From assembly GCA_029881895.1 (NCBI GenBank), contig JAOULS010000003.1, forward strand, positions 1 to 42,443: 42,443 nt of DNA. The letters are read 5' to 3'. Within the stretch, counting starts at the first letter, position 1; each line of letters begins with the position of its first letter. Under the pieces are notes generated by a model. It was not told the origin of the DNA. It searched no databases and worked only from the letters and a program-made list of their open reading frames with translations. Source of the stretch: Cyclobacteriaceae bacterium (GTDB lineage Bacteria > Bacteroidota > Bacteroidia > Cytophagales > Cyclobacteriaceae). Below, in pieces: positions 34,849 through 42,443 of this stretch. Position numbers and translations under genes: made by a program.

Positions 34849-37170
34849 TTGGAAAATAAATCACTGAACGATATTTCACAACATTCTGAATTTGATGAGT
34901 TCCAGAGCATAGATTTTGAAAAATTATATACTATTTTCAAAAAAAGCTTAATCTGGATAACACTTATATTTGTCACTACAATTTCTGTAGCTTATTTCAC
35001 TATTCGTTGGACAAAGCCTCTATTTAAGTCCGAATCAGTATTAAAACTTGATTTCAAAAGTGAGGCTTCCGCCTTAGGAATTAGTAACGTACTTGAAAAT
35101 CAAAATCTAAATCATATTTCTGGTGAGATAGAAATTTTAAGTTCAAGACTATTTTTTAAAAAAGCCATTGATGCTTCTGATATTGCTGTTAGTTATAACA
35201 GTAGAGGAAATATCCTTAATGATGAGCGTTATAAGCACTCTCCATTTATTGTTAATTATAAGCTATCTGACGAACGATTATTAGATAAAGAAATTGATGT
35301 TAATTTTATTTCAGAAACGAAATATAAATTGGGATATCACATAAATGGGAATAAAATAGAGAATGTATATAACTTGGGCGACACCATTTTAGTAGAAGGA
35401 TCTGAGTTAGTTATTAACAAAACAAAATACCTAGAAGGGCAAAATGAAGAGAATTATTTTTTCGTAATAAAAAGCCTAGATGCTTTATATCAATATTTTG
35501 AAAACAATTTAGAAGTACACCCTCTTAATTTTCAAGCAAATACTATTAAAATAAACTTAAAAGATCATAATCGTTATAAGGCAAGGGAGCTTGTGGATAT
35601 TATTAATTCTATTTATTTGATTTATAGCCAAGAACAAAAAACGATTGAGAATAACAGTAAAATAAATTGGTTAAATGAAGAGTTAGGTAACATTGAAAAA
35701 CGGTTAGAAGAGTACGAGGACTATTTTGAAAAATTCACAATTACGAATAGAACCAACAACCTAGATAGGGTTCTTCTTGAAACGATTGAGGCGATGCATG
35801 AATTAGATTCTCAACGACTCAATCTTCAACTTCGGCTCGTAAGTATGAAAGATGTAAAAAAGAAGTTTGATGAGACTGACGGAGTATTAAGTATTAGTTC
35901 ATATCAATTAACAGCAGTACTTCAGGTAGATGTGAAAAAATATAATGAGTTGGTGCTAGATTTTGAAAGAATAAAGCAAGGATATAGTGAAAGTACATTT
36001 ACATATAAAAGAAAGTTAAACCAGCTACAGTCAACCAAATCGTTATTATCAGAAAACATTAATGATAGAATAAACTATCTAGAGGGAGAGATTGAGGTAT
36101 TACTAAAAAGAAAAATAAGGTTGGAAAATTCTTTTAATAAAATACCAGCTAAAGATAGAGCTTTCAAAAAAGCACAATTATATTATTCATTGTATGAGGA
36201 ACATTATTTAGCAATAATGCAAGCTAGAACAAACTTCGAAGTTGCAAAGGCAGGGACTAAAAACGATATTATTATTTTGTCGTCAGCAACATTGCCAGTA
36301 CACCCCATTTCTCCAGATAAGTTCATTATTTATGGGATAGGTTTTGTCGCAGGATTTGTTATTTGTTTGATTTTTATAGGAATTAGATACTTGTTGAGTA
36401 ATAGCATCACTAGCCTTAGCGAATTAGAAAGGTTAACAAACGGTATGACTATTTTAGGTGCTATCCCAAAGTACTCTAATGAGAAGTTGAAGGAAACACG
36501 CCTTATTGTTACTAAATCATCGAGGTCATCTATAAGTGAAGCTTTACGAAGTATTAGAACTAATTTAGAATTTTTAGGAGGGGGAAAAAACAATAAAATA
36601 ATCACAGTAACTTCTACTGTTAGTAGTGAAGGAAAAACATTTGTGTCGGTTAATCTTGGAGGTATACTTTCTCTTTCAAAAAGGAAAGTGGTTATAGTTG
36701 ATATGGACATGCGTAAACCAAGAATTCATAAAGCATTTCAAAACCCTGAAAATACGAAGGGAGTAAGTACAATATTAATTGGAAAGCACACTATTGAGGA
36801 AAGTATTTGTGAATCAGAGATAGATACTCTAAATTATTTGCCAGCTGGTCCTACGCCACCCAACCCTTCAGAACTTTTACTAAATGGTGAATTTGATAAA
36901 CTAATTGTGGAGTTGTCTAAAAAATACGATCATATAATTTTAGATACCCCTCCTTCGGGTATTGTTACTGATGCAATATTAGTGATGAAGAAGGCAGATA
37001 TCCCTATATATGTTTTTAGAGCTGATTTTTCTAAAAAGCAATTTGTAAAAACATTACATCGACTAAAGGTTGTAAATAAGTTTAATAACATAGCCTTGGT
37101 ACTTAATGGTTTACAAAGCATGAATAATAAAAAATATGGCTATGGGTATTACCTAGATGAGAATAAATAG
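34849..37170 (+). CDS. Polysaccharide co-polymerase / tyrosine autokinase (Wzc-like)
   Basis: 773 residues from a TTG at 34849 (MENKSLNDISQHSEF); there is no in-frame ATG until well inside the protein. Two membrane helices (about 33-53 and 490-510) enclose a periplasmic coiled-coil domain with Wzz-like segments. The cytoplasmic BY-kinase domain has Walker A (VSSEGKTFVSVNL), Walker A' (VVIVDMDMRKPRIHKAF) and Walker B (HIILDTPPSG). The C-terminus is a short tyrosine cluster (KKYGYGYYLDENK), the autophosphorylation site. It controls polymer length and export with the Wza-like protein just upstream and the phosphatase downstream. Confidence 0.93.
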   Translation: MENKSLNDISQHSEFDEFQSIDFEKLYTIFKKSLIWITLIFVTTISVAYFTIRWTKPLFKSESVLKLDFKSEASALGISNVLENQNLNHISGEIEILSSRLFFKKAIDASDIAVSYNSRGNILNDERYKHSPFIVNYKLSDERLLDKEIDVNFISETKYKLGYHINGNKIENVYNLGDTILVEGSELVINKTKYLEGQNEENYFFVIKSLDALYQYFENNLEVHPLNFQANTIKINLKDHNRYKARELVDIINSIYLIYSQEQKTIENNSKINWLNEELGNIEKRLEEYEDYFEKFTITNRTNNLDRVLLETIEAMHELDSQRLNLQLRLVSMKDVKKKFDETDGVLSISSYQLTAVLQVDVKKYNELVLDFERIKQGYSESTFTYKRKLNQLQSTKSLLSENINDRINYLEGEIEVLLKRKIRLENSFNKIPAKDRAFKKAQLYYSLYEEHYLAIMQARTNFEVAKAGTKNDIIILSSATLPVHPISPDKFIIYGIGFVAGFVICLIFIGIRYLLSNSITSLSELERLTNGMTILGAIPKYSNEKLKETRLIVTKSSRSSISEALRSIRTNLEFLGGGKNNKIITVTSTVSSEGKTFVSVNLGGILSLSKRKVVIVDMDMRKPRIHKAFQNPENTKGVSTILIGKHTIEESICESEIDTLNYLPAGPTPPNPSELLLNGEFDKLIVELSKKYDHIILDTPPSGIVTDAILVMKKADIPIYVFRADFSKKQFVKTLHRLKVVNKFNNIALVLNGLQSMNNKKYGYGYYLDENK

Positions 37171-37194
37171 GGGCATATATAAATTTAAATTAAA

Positions 37195-37923
37195 TTGTTT
37201 TCATTCTTTCATAATAAAAAGGCATCTATAAAGTCAGAAATAGTAACTGATTTACATTCACATCTTTTACCTGGAATAGATGATGGTGTCGCTACACTTA
37301 TGCAATCGGTGGAGATAATCCGTAAATTTCAAGATTTAGGATATACTAAGCTTATTACCACACCTCATATTCTACACGATTTTTTTGATAATACGCCACA
37401 AATTATACGTGATAAATTAATGGTTGTAAAAGACCAACTTAAATTGGAAGGCTGTGATATTGAAATTGAAGCAGCTTCGGAATATTATTTAGACGAACAC
37501 TTCTCCTCTCTAATAGATGATAAATCAGAAATACTCACATTTGGGGACAATTATGTTCTTTTTGAAACAGGGTTTATGAATGAACCTGTAAATCTGAAAG
37601 AGGTGATTTTCAAACTTAAATCAAATGGGTTAAACCCTATAATGGCACACCCTGAGCGTTATGGGTATTTGTCTCAAAATTTTGAATTAGTAGAAGACTT
37701 GGTTGATCGTGGTGTTTATATGCAGTTAAATATTACCTCATTATCTGGCTATTATTCGAAAGAAATAAAGAAAATGGCAGAAAAGTTAATTGATAATAAA
37801 TTTATTCATTTTTTAGGAAGTGACTGTCATCATATGCACCATATGGAGGCATTGGAGAAATCTAGAAATAAAAAATATTATAGAAAAGCTTTGGAACTCA
37901 ACCTACTAAATAATACGCTATAA
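37195..37923 (+). CDS. Tyrosine-protein phosphatase, CpsB/YwqE family (PHP fold)
   Basis: 242 residues from a TTG at 37195 (MFSFFHNKKA), a start form common for this family. The PHP metal-binding motifs are TDLHSHLLPGIDDG (about residue 20), TPHI, AHPERYGY and GSDCHHMH. These manganese-dependent phosphatases remove phosphate from the tyrosine cluster of Wzc-like kinases, so it completes the on/off cycle with the gene just upstream (24 bases). The next gene begins immediately after its stop. Confidence 0.92.
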   Translation: MFSFFHNKKASIKSEIVTDLHSHLLPGIDDGVATLMQSVEIIRKFQDLGYTKLITTPHILHDFFDNTPQIIRDKLMVVKDQLKLEGCDIEIEAASEYYLDEHFSSLIDDKSEILTFGDNYVLFETGFMNEPVNLKEVIFKLKSNGLNPIMAHPERYGYLSQNFELVEDLVDRGVYMQLNITSLSGYYSKEIKKMAEKLIDNKFIHFLGSDCHHMHHMEALEKSRNKKYYRKALELNLLNNTL

Positions 37924-38904
37924 ATGATATTAATTACTGGTGCAAATGGCTTAATAGGGAGTCAAATTTGTAAATATTTGATATCTGAAGACCTACCTTT
38001 TAAAGCATTAAAAAGGAAAGGTTCTGATATTTCATTACTTCCAGACGATAAAGTGAATTGGGTTGATGGCGATATCCTTGATGCAGTTTTGTTGCGAGAG
38101 TACCTTAGAGGAGTTAGTGTAGTGATTCATTGTGCTGCTATCGTGTCATATCACAAGGAAGATGAGCAGTTGATGTATCATGTAAATGTAAAAGGAACAA
38201 GAAATATTGTAGATGTATGTATCGAGGAAGGTGTGCAACAATTTATACATATAAGTTCTATTGCCGCTTTTGGAAAAAAGCCAAATCAACTTGAAGTAGA
38301 TGAAAATAATGATTGGGTAGAGTCTCCAGTAAATAGTGCCTATGCTAGAACAAAATATTTGTCTGAACTTGAGGTATGGCGTGGATTTCATGAAGGAATG
38401 GGGGTTTGCGTGGTTAACCCTAGTGTTGTATTAGCACCTGGTGATGGAAAAAGAAGTAGTAGTAAACTTTTGAAATATGTTTGGGATGAAAAGAAGTTTT
38501 ATACCAAAGGTATGCTTAATTATGTTGACGTAAGGGATATAGCAAAAGTGGTGATTGAAATTTATAAGAATAATATTGTCGGTGAACGATTTATTCTTAA
38601 TGCAGGAAATATCACTTATAAAGATATCTTTGAACGAATTGCTAATCGTTTTGAAAAAAAATCGCCAACCTTTTTAGTAGGAGAGAGTTTACTTAAAGTT
38701 ATTTATGTTCTAGATCAAATAAAATACTTCTTCACGAGAATTAAACCTGTTGTGACGAAAGAAATGCTTAAATCTACTAGGAGTAATTATTTATATGTGA
38801 ATAATAAATCGAGAGATTTTTTCAAAATGAATTATACACCACTTGATGAAACATTAGATTGGGTGTGTTTGAATTTCAAACAACAAATTAAAAAGATAGT
38901 ATAG
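37924..38904 (+). CDS. NAD-dependent epimerase/dehydratase (extended SDR)
   Basis: 326 residues. The NAD-binding glycine motif TGANGLIGSQIC is at the N-terminus; YxxxK (SAYARTKYLSE, about residue 140) and the DGDILD segment are typical of extended SDRs. It resembles the dihydroflavonol-4-reductase-like/NAD-dependent epimerase group rather than a classical sugar-nucleotide epimerase, so the substrate is unclear. It is directly joined to the phosphatase gene and probably belongs to the polysaccharide transcript. The stop is about 40 bases before the TPR gene ATG. Confidence 0.88.
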   Translation: MILITGANGLIGSQICKYLISEDLPFKALKRKGSDISLLPDDKVNWVDGDILDAVLLREYLRGVSVVIHCAAIVSYHKEDEQLMYHVNVKGTRNIVDVCIEEGVQQFIHISSIAAFGKKPNQLEVDENNDWVESPVNSAYARTKYLSELEVWRGFHEGMGVCVVNPSVVLAPGDGKRSSSKLLKYVWDEKKFYTKGMLNYVDVRDIAKVVIEIYKNNIVGERFILNAGNITYKDIFERIANRFEKKSPTFLVGESLLKVIYVLDQIKYFFTRIKPVVTKEMLKSTRSNYLYVNNKSRDFFKMNYTPLDETLDWVCLNFKQQIKKIV

Positions 38905-38945
38905 GTGTAAATAATTATTTATATTGAATAGAAAGGTTGGGATGT

Positions 38946-40349
38946 ATGGGAAACTATCGAAAAAAAATAGAAAATAACGTGTTAATTAATCGGTTTGAAA
39001 ATTATTTAAAAAATCATGCGCCCCTTTTTTTGGAGATGGAAGCATTTGAAGAGATAATTTCTGTTTATCAAGAAAATTTTAAATTTAAAAAAGCTTTAAT
39101 TGCTTGTGAATTAGCCGAAGAGCAATATCCTTTTTCAATAGAAATATTAATCATGAAATCTCAGGTGTTGAGTAATTTAGAGATGTATGATGAGGCATTG
39201 GAGTTATTGGAACGTGCTCAAAGTTTACAACCTAATGAAGCTGATATATACCTGATGAAAGGGTCTATATGTGCGCTACAATATAGGCATGAAGAAGCTA
39301 TCGAAGCTTATAATATGGCATTAAAATTTGCAGAAGATAAAGATGAGGTATATTATAGTTTGGGAATGTCCTACCAAAGTTTAGATGATTATCCAAGAGC
39401 CATTGAATGCTATAAGGAAGCTATAGAACTAAACATACTTCATGAAGGAGCATTATATGAATTAGCCTTTTGTCTTGATTTTATTGGAGAGCTAGAAAAG
39501 AGTATTTCCTATTACAAAAAATTCATTGACTCTGACCCTTATTCGCAAGGAGCTTGGTATAATTTAGGAATAGTTTATAATAAGCTTGAAAAATATGAAC
39601 TAGCAATAGATGCATACGAATATGCGATTGCCATTGAAGAGAATTTTGCATCTGCACATTTCAATATGGGAAACACTTTTATGAGTTTGGAACAATACAC
39701 CAAATCATTAGATGCATATCGAAAGACAATAGACATTGAAGGACCTTCTCCAGAAGTGTATTGTAGCTTGGGAAAGGTGTATGAAAATATGGATCAGTAT
39801 GAATTAGGTTTGAAGTATTATCAGAAATGCACCAAATTAGACAATATGTATGCGGAAGCTTGGTTTGGAGCAGGTACTTGCCTTTCTAGTCAAGATAAAT
39901 GGTTTGAAGCAATTCACTTTATTAAAAAAGCCATCAAATTCGATGACTTAAATGGCGAGTACTGGTTAGAATTAGGGCGAGTTGAATATGCAGTAGGCAA
40001 TGTGGTTTCAGGGCTTTCTTCTTATGAAAGAGCTGCAGAGCTAGATCCTGAGGAAATTGATATTTGGTTAGAATGGTCATATATATATTATGAACAAGGT
40101 CAAATAGATGCTGCAATAGATGTGATTTTCATGGCTTTTGAAGAGCATACGGAAGATGCTGATTTGCACTATCGATTAACTGCATATTTAATAGATGCAG
40201 GTAAATTCAAAGAAGCCTTTAATTATTTAGAAAATGCATTAATTTTGGACTTTGAAAAACATGAGGTGCTGTTTGAATTTTTTCCAAAATTAGAAACTCA
40301 AAAAGCACTTTATAAAATTATAGATCAATATCGTAAAGACAATTATTAA
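38946..40349 (+). CDS. Tetratricopeptide repeat protein
   Basis: 467 residues from ATG 38946 (MGNYRKKIENNVLI); a TTG at 38937 was rejected. About eleven to twelve 34-residue TPR units run through almost all of it (for example DEVYYSLGMSYQSLDDYPRA and SQGAWYNLGIVYNKLEKYEL). There is no signal peptide, so it is cytoplasmic. TPR proteins act as scaffolds; no enzyme domain is present. The next gene overlaps its stop by one base, so the two products are probably made together. This TPR-next-to-phosphosulfolactate-synthase order may be functional. Confidence 0.9.
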   Translation: MGNYRKKIENNVLINRFENYLKNHAPLFLEMEAFEEIISVYQENFKFKKALIACELAEEQYPFSIEILIMKSQVLSNLEMYDEALELLERAQSLQPNEADIYLMKGSICALQYRHEEAIEAYNMALKFAEDKDEVYYSLGMSYQSLDDYPRAIECYKEAIELNILHEGALYELAFCLDFIGELEKSISYYKKFIDSDPYSQGAWYNLGIVYNKLEKYELAIDAYEYAIAIEENFASAHFNMGNTFMSLEQYTKSLDAYRKTIDIEGPSPEVYCSLGKVYENMDQYELGLKYYQKCTKLDNMYAEAWFGAGTCLSSQDKWFEAIHFIKKAIKFDDLNGEYWLELGRVEYAVGNVVSGLSSYERAAELDPEEIDIWLEWSYIYYEQGQIDAAIDVIFMAFEEHTEDADLHYRLTAYLIDAGKFKEAFNYLENALILDFEKHEVLFEFFPKLETQKALYKIIDQYRKDNY

Positions 40350-41125
40350 TGAATTACAATTTAAAAAACATTCCTGAGAGAACACAAAAGCCTAGAATCG
40401 ATGGCTACACCATGGCTATGGACAAAGGACTAAGTTTACGAGAAACTGAAGACTTTATTAGTGTTTGTGAAAATCATGTAGATATAGTGAAGTTGGGATG
40501 GGGAACTTCGTATGTCTACCCACATGTAAAAGAAAAAATAAAACTCTATCAGGATGCAGGAATTCCAGTATATTTTGGAGGAACTTTATTTGAGGCTTTT
40601 ATTATCAGAGGTCAATTTGATGATTATAGAAAAATGTTGGATGTGTATGGGGTGACTTATGCCGAAGTATCTGATGGTTCTATTACTCTTAATCATGATA
40701 AAAAATGTGAATTCATAAGTAAATTATCAGACCAAGTTACAGTACTCTCTGAGGTAGGGTCAAAAGATGCTGAAAAAATAATACCTCCGTATAAATGGAT
40801 ACAGCTTATGAAAGCTGAGTTGGAAGCTGGTGCATGGAAAGTAATTGGAGAAGCACGTGAAGGTGGGAATGTAGGTCTTTTTCGCTCGAGTGGAGAAGTT
40901 AGATCAGGGCTTGTGGAAGAAATACTTACTGAAATCCCTTCGGAGAAAATTATTTGGGAAGCTCCTATTAAATCACAACAAGTATGGTTTATTAAGTTGC
41001 TAGGTTCAAATGTTAACTTAGGTAACATAGCCCCTAATGAAGTTATTCCTCTTGAAACGATTCGCCTTGGTTTAAGAGGTGATACGTTTGATTATTTTTT
41101 AAAACCAGAAGATTTCAAACTGTAG
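40349..41125 (+). CDS. comA: Phosphosulfolactate synthase (ComA-like)
   Basis: 258 residues. Family signatures are PRIDGYTMAMDKGLSL, VDIVKLGWGTSYVY, VYFGGTLFEAFIIRGQFDDY, AEVSDGSITL, VLSEVGSKD and VIGEAREGGNVGLFR. The enzyme adds sulfite to phosphoenolpyruvate to give phosphosulfolactate. In methanogens this leads to coenzyme M; in Bacillus to sulfolactate. In Bacteroidota it may feed a sulfonate pool used for sulfonolipid precursors; this link is inference. ATG overlaps the TPR stop by one base (TAATG). ComB and ComC homologues are not seen here. Confidence 0.92.
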   Translation: MNYNLKNIPERTQKPRIDGYTMAMDKGLSLRETEDFISVCENHVDIVKLGWGTSYVYPHVKEKIKLYQDAGIPVYFGGTLFEAFIIRGQFDDYRKMLDVYGVTYAEVSDGSITLNHDKKCEFISKLSDQVTVLSEVGSKDAEKIIPPYKWIQLMKAELEAGAWKVIGEAREGGNVGLFRSSGEVRSGLVEEILTEIPSEKIIWEAPIKSQQVWFIKLLGSNVNLGNIAPNEVIPLETIRLGLRGDTFDYFLKPEDFKL

Positions 41126-41137
41126 CGTAGAAAATGG

Positions 41138-42076
41138 ATGAGGAACTTTAAGGATTACTTTGTCCTTTTTATAAAAGGTTTAGGTATGGGGGCAGCAGAT
41201 GTTGTCCCTGGTGTGTCGGGAGGTACAATAGCCTTTATAACAGGGATATATGAAGAGTTGATCAACTCAATAAAATCACTTGATGGTAAAACATTTCGTT
41301 TGTTTTTTACTTTTAAATGGAGTGATTTTTGGAAAAGTATAAATGGTAATTTTTTATTTTCTGTTCTTCTTGGGATAATAGTTAGTGTGTTTTCACTAGC
41401 TAAATTAATATCTTATTTACTGGAAGTTCATTCTATAAAAGTATGGTCTTTCTTTTTTGGGTTGGTAGTGATTTCAGCTATCACCATTTTGAGAGAGGTG
41501 AAAAAATGGAGTTTTAGTGTGGTAGTTATGTTATTGATAGGAATTATTATTGCCTATTATATTACCATTGTTTCACCCTCCACTACTCCCAATGCTTGGT
41601 GGTTTGTTTTGTTAAGTGGAGCAGTTGCTATTAGTGCAATGATTCTACCTGGTATTTCAGGAGCTTTTATTTTATTGATTTTAGGTAAGTATGAATACGT
41701 TACCGGTGCTTTGCATGAACTAAATATTCCTGTAATTCTGATTTTTGTTGTAGGTTGTGTTTTAGGGTTATTAAGCTTTGTTCGTTTAATTTCATGGGTG
41801 CTCAATAAATATTATTATACGACCGTAGCTCTATTATCTGGTTTTATGATTGGCTCTTTGAATAAAGTTTGGCCATGGAAAGAAATTATTTCATATCGTA
41901 TTGATAGTCATGGCGAACAAGTAGCTCTACAAGAAAAAAGTATTCTACCATCTCAATACCTTTCATTAGGGAATAATCCTGAAATATTAGAAGCGTTGTT
42001 ATTTATGGCTATAGGAATTGGTGTGGTTGTAATTATCGAGAAAATAGCCCATGCTAATGAAAAAGAGGAATCATGA
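41138..42076 (+). CDS. DUF368 membrane protein (polyprenyl-phosphate flippase, PopT-like)
   Basis: 312 residues with about eight membrane segments. The DUF368 signature GLGMGAADVVPGVSGGTIAFITGIYEELINSIK begins at about residue 14 (cut here into GLGMGAADVVPGVSGG and TIAFITGIYEELI), and a second copy, AISAMILPGISGAFILLILG, lies around 165. Members of this family were recently shown to return undecaprenyl phosphate to the cytoplasmic face of the membrane (PopT). It starts 12 bases after the comA stop, and its last bases overlap the aroE ATG (ATGA). Confidence 0.92.
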   Translation: MRNFKDYFVLFIKGLGMGAADVVPGVSGGTIAFITGIYEELINSIKSLDGKTFRLFFTFKWSDFWKSINGNFLFSVLLGIIVSVFSLAKLISYLLEVHSIKVWSFFFGLVVISAITILREVKKWSFSVVVMLLIGIIIAYYITIVSPSTTPNAWWFVLLSGAVAISAMILPGISGAFILLILGKYEYVTGALHELNIPVILIFVVGCVLGLLSFVRLISWVLNKYYYTTVALLSGFMIGSLNKVWPWKEIISYRIDSHGEQVALQEKSILPSQYLSLGNNPEILEALLFMAIGIGVVVIIEKIAHANEKEES

Positions 42077-42443
42077 AAACTTTCGGGCTAATAGGTCGTA
42101 AACTATCTCATTCATTTTCGAAACGTTTTTTTGAAAATAAATTTGCGAATGAAAATATTGTGGGTAACGAATATAAGTTGTTTGAAATCGATAATATAAA
42201 TTCATTTAGCCAATTACTGAAAGATCACCCTAGTATCTCTGGACTTAATGTTACCATACCCTATAAAAATGAAGTAATTCCTTTTTTGGATGCTTTAGAT
42301 GAAAGTGCTGAAAAGGTAGGGGCTGTAAATGTTATTAAAGTTAATACAGAATCTTCTGGTGAGAAAAAATTGATTGGTCACAATACAGATTATTTAGCTT
42401 TTAAAAATTCGCTAGTGAATTGGTTGAAAGGTAAAGAGGTAGA
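42073..42443 (+). CDS. aroE: Shikimate dehydrogenase, 5' part (truncated by the window edge)
   Basis: Start ATG 42073 overlaps the DUF368 stop by four bases. About 123 codons are visible. The first residues MKTFGLIGRKLSHSFSKRFF hold the shikimate-binding serines, and NVTIPYK holds catalytic Lys65. The block GAVNVIK and then HNTDY is also in place. AroE reduces dehydroshikimate with NADPH in the aromatic amino-acid pathway. The frame stays open to base 42443, so the 3' half (NADP-binding domain) lies beyond the window. Confidence 0.92.
   Translation, partial: MKTFGLIGRKLSHSFSKRFFENKFANENIVGNEYKLFEIDNINSFSQLLKDHPSISGLNVTIPYKNEVIPFLDALDESAEKVGAVNVIKVNTESSGEKKLIGHNTDYLAFKNSLVNWLKGKEV

Noticed and set aside
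42420-42443. Adapter at the 3' edge of the window
   Set aside because: The last bases continue the aroE frame and do not match a known adapter beyond chance.

Overview
The window looks like chromosomal DNA of a low-GC member of the Bacteroidota, probably a marine Cytophagales-type bacterium. The signs are an lpxC-fabZ fusion gene, a PorX (type IX secretion) regulator followed by tsaE and ald, DUF2851, a Bacteroidota-type ftsK-lolA pair, and -7 promoter boxes of the TAnnTTTG type. Most genes also lack a Shine-Dalgarno sequence. No tRNA, rRNA, CRISPR array, insertion sequence, phage gene or replication origin was seen. The first 10 bases match the end of the Illumina TruSeq adapter, so the window starts at a contig end. 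Its last gene (aroE) runs off the 3' edge.

Layout. 1-12.7 kb, + strand: the ftsK 3' part, lolA, pyrF, a DUF2851 gene, a multi-pass membrane protein, a NeuD/PglD-like acetyltransferase, trhO, a nucleoside phosphorylase, an M16 protease, an O-methyltransferase, an MltD-like LysM transglycosylase and a lone receiver protein. 12.8-19.0 kb, - strand: a small lipoprotein, an orphan ABC ATPase, then the lipid A block lpxA, lpxC/fabZ, lpxD and an HD-domain hydrolase. A 563-base spacer with a probable decayed secreted-protein gene separates lpxC/fabZ from lpxD. 19.1-22.3 kb, + strand: porX, tsaE, ald. 22.4-25.3 kb, - strand: an OmpP1/FadL-like outer membrane protein and a Ser/Asn/Arg-rich repeat protein.

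25.4-31.6 kb: proS (broken by an apparent 13-base deletion), nfeD and floA on +, a small beta-barrel protein on -, then an MFS transporter, a YhhN-family protein and a superoxide dismutase on +. 31.7-32.7 kb, - strand: a probable endonuclease/exonuclease/phosphatase lipoprotein. 32.8-42.4 kb, + strand: an exopolysaccharide export block (glycosyltransferase, Wza-like lipoprotein, Wzc-like BY-kinase, CpsB/YwqE-like phosphatase, SDR epimerase). It is followed by a tightly packed TPR, phosphosulfolactate synthase, DUF368 and aroE run.

How it fits together: much of the window concerns the cell envelope. This covers lipid A synthesis, lipoprotein carriage, peptidoglycan cleavage, polysaccharide export, undecaprenyl-phosphate recycling (DUF368), and PorX, which controls type IX secretion. 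The rest is housekeeping. The items most worth a second look are the broken essential gene proS, the decayed gene inside the lipid A operon, the terminator that almost touches the pyrF start codon, the alanine dehydrogenase homologue that seems to lack a catalytic histidine, and phosphosulfolactate synthase beside TPR/DUF368/aroE. I did not find convincing evidence of a wholly new system.
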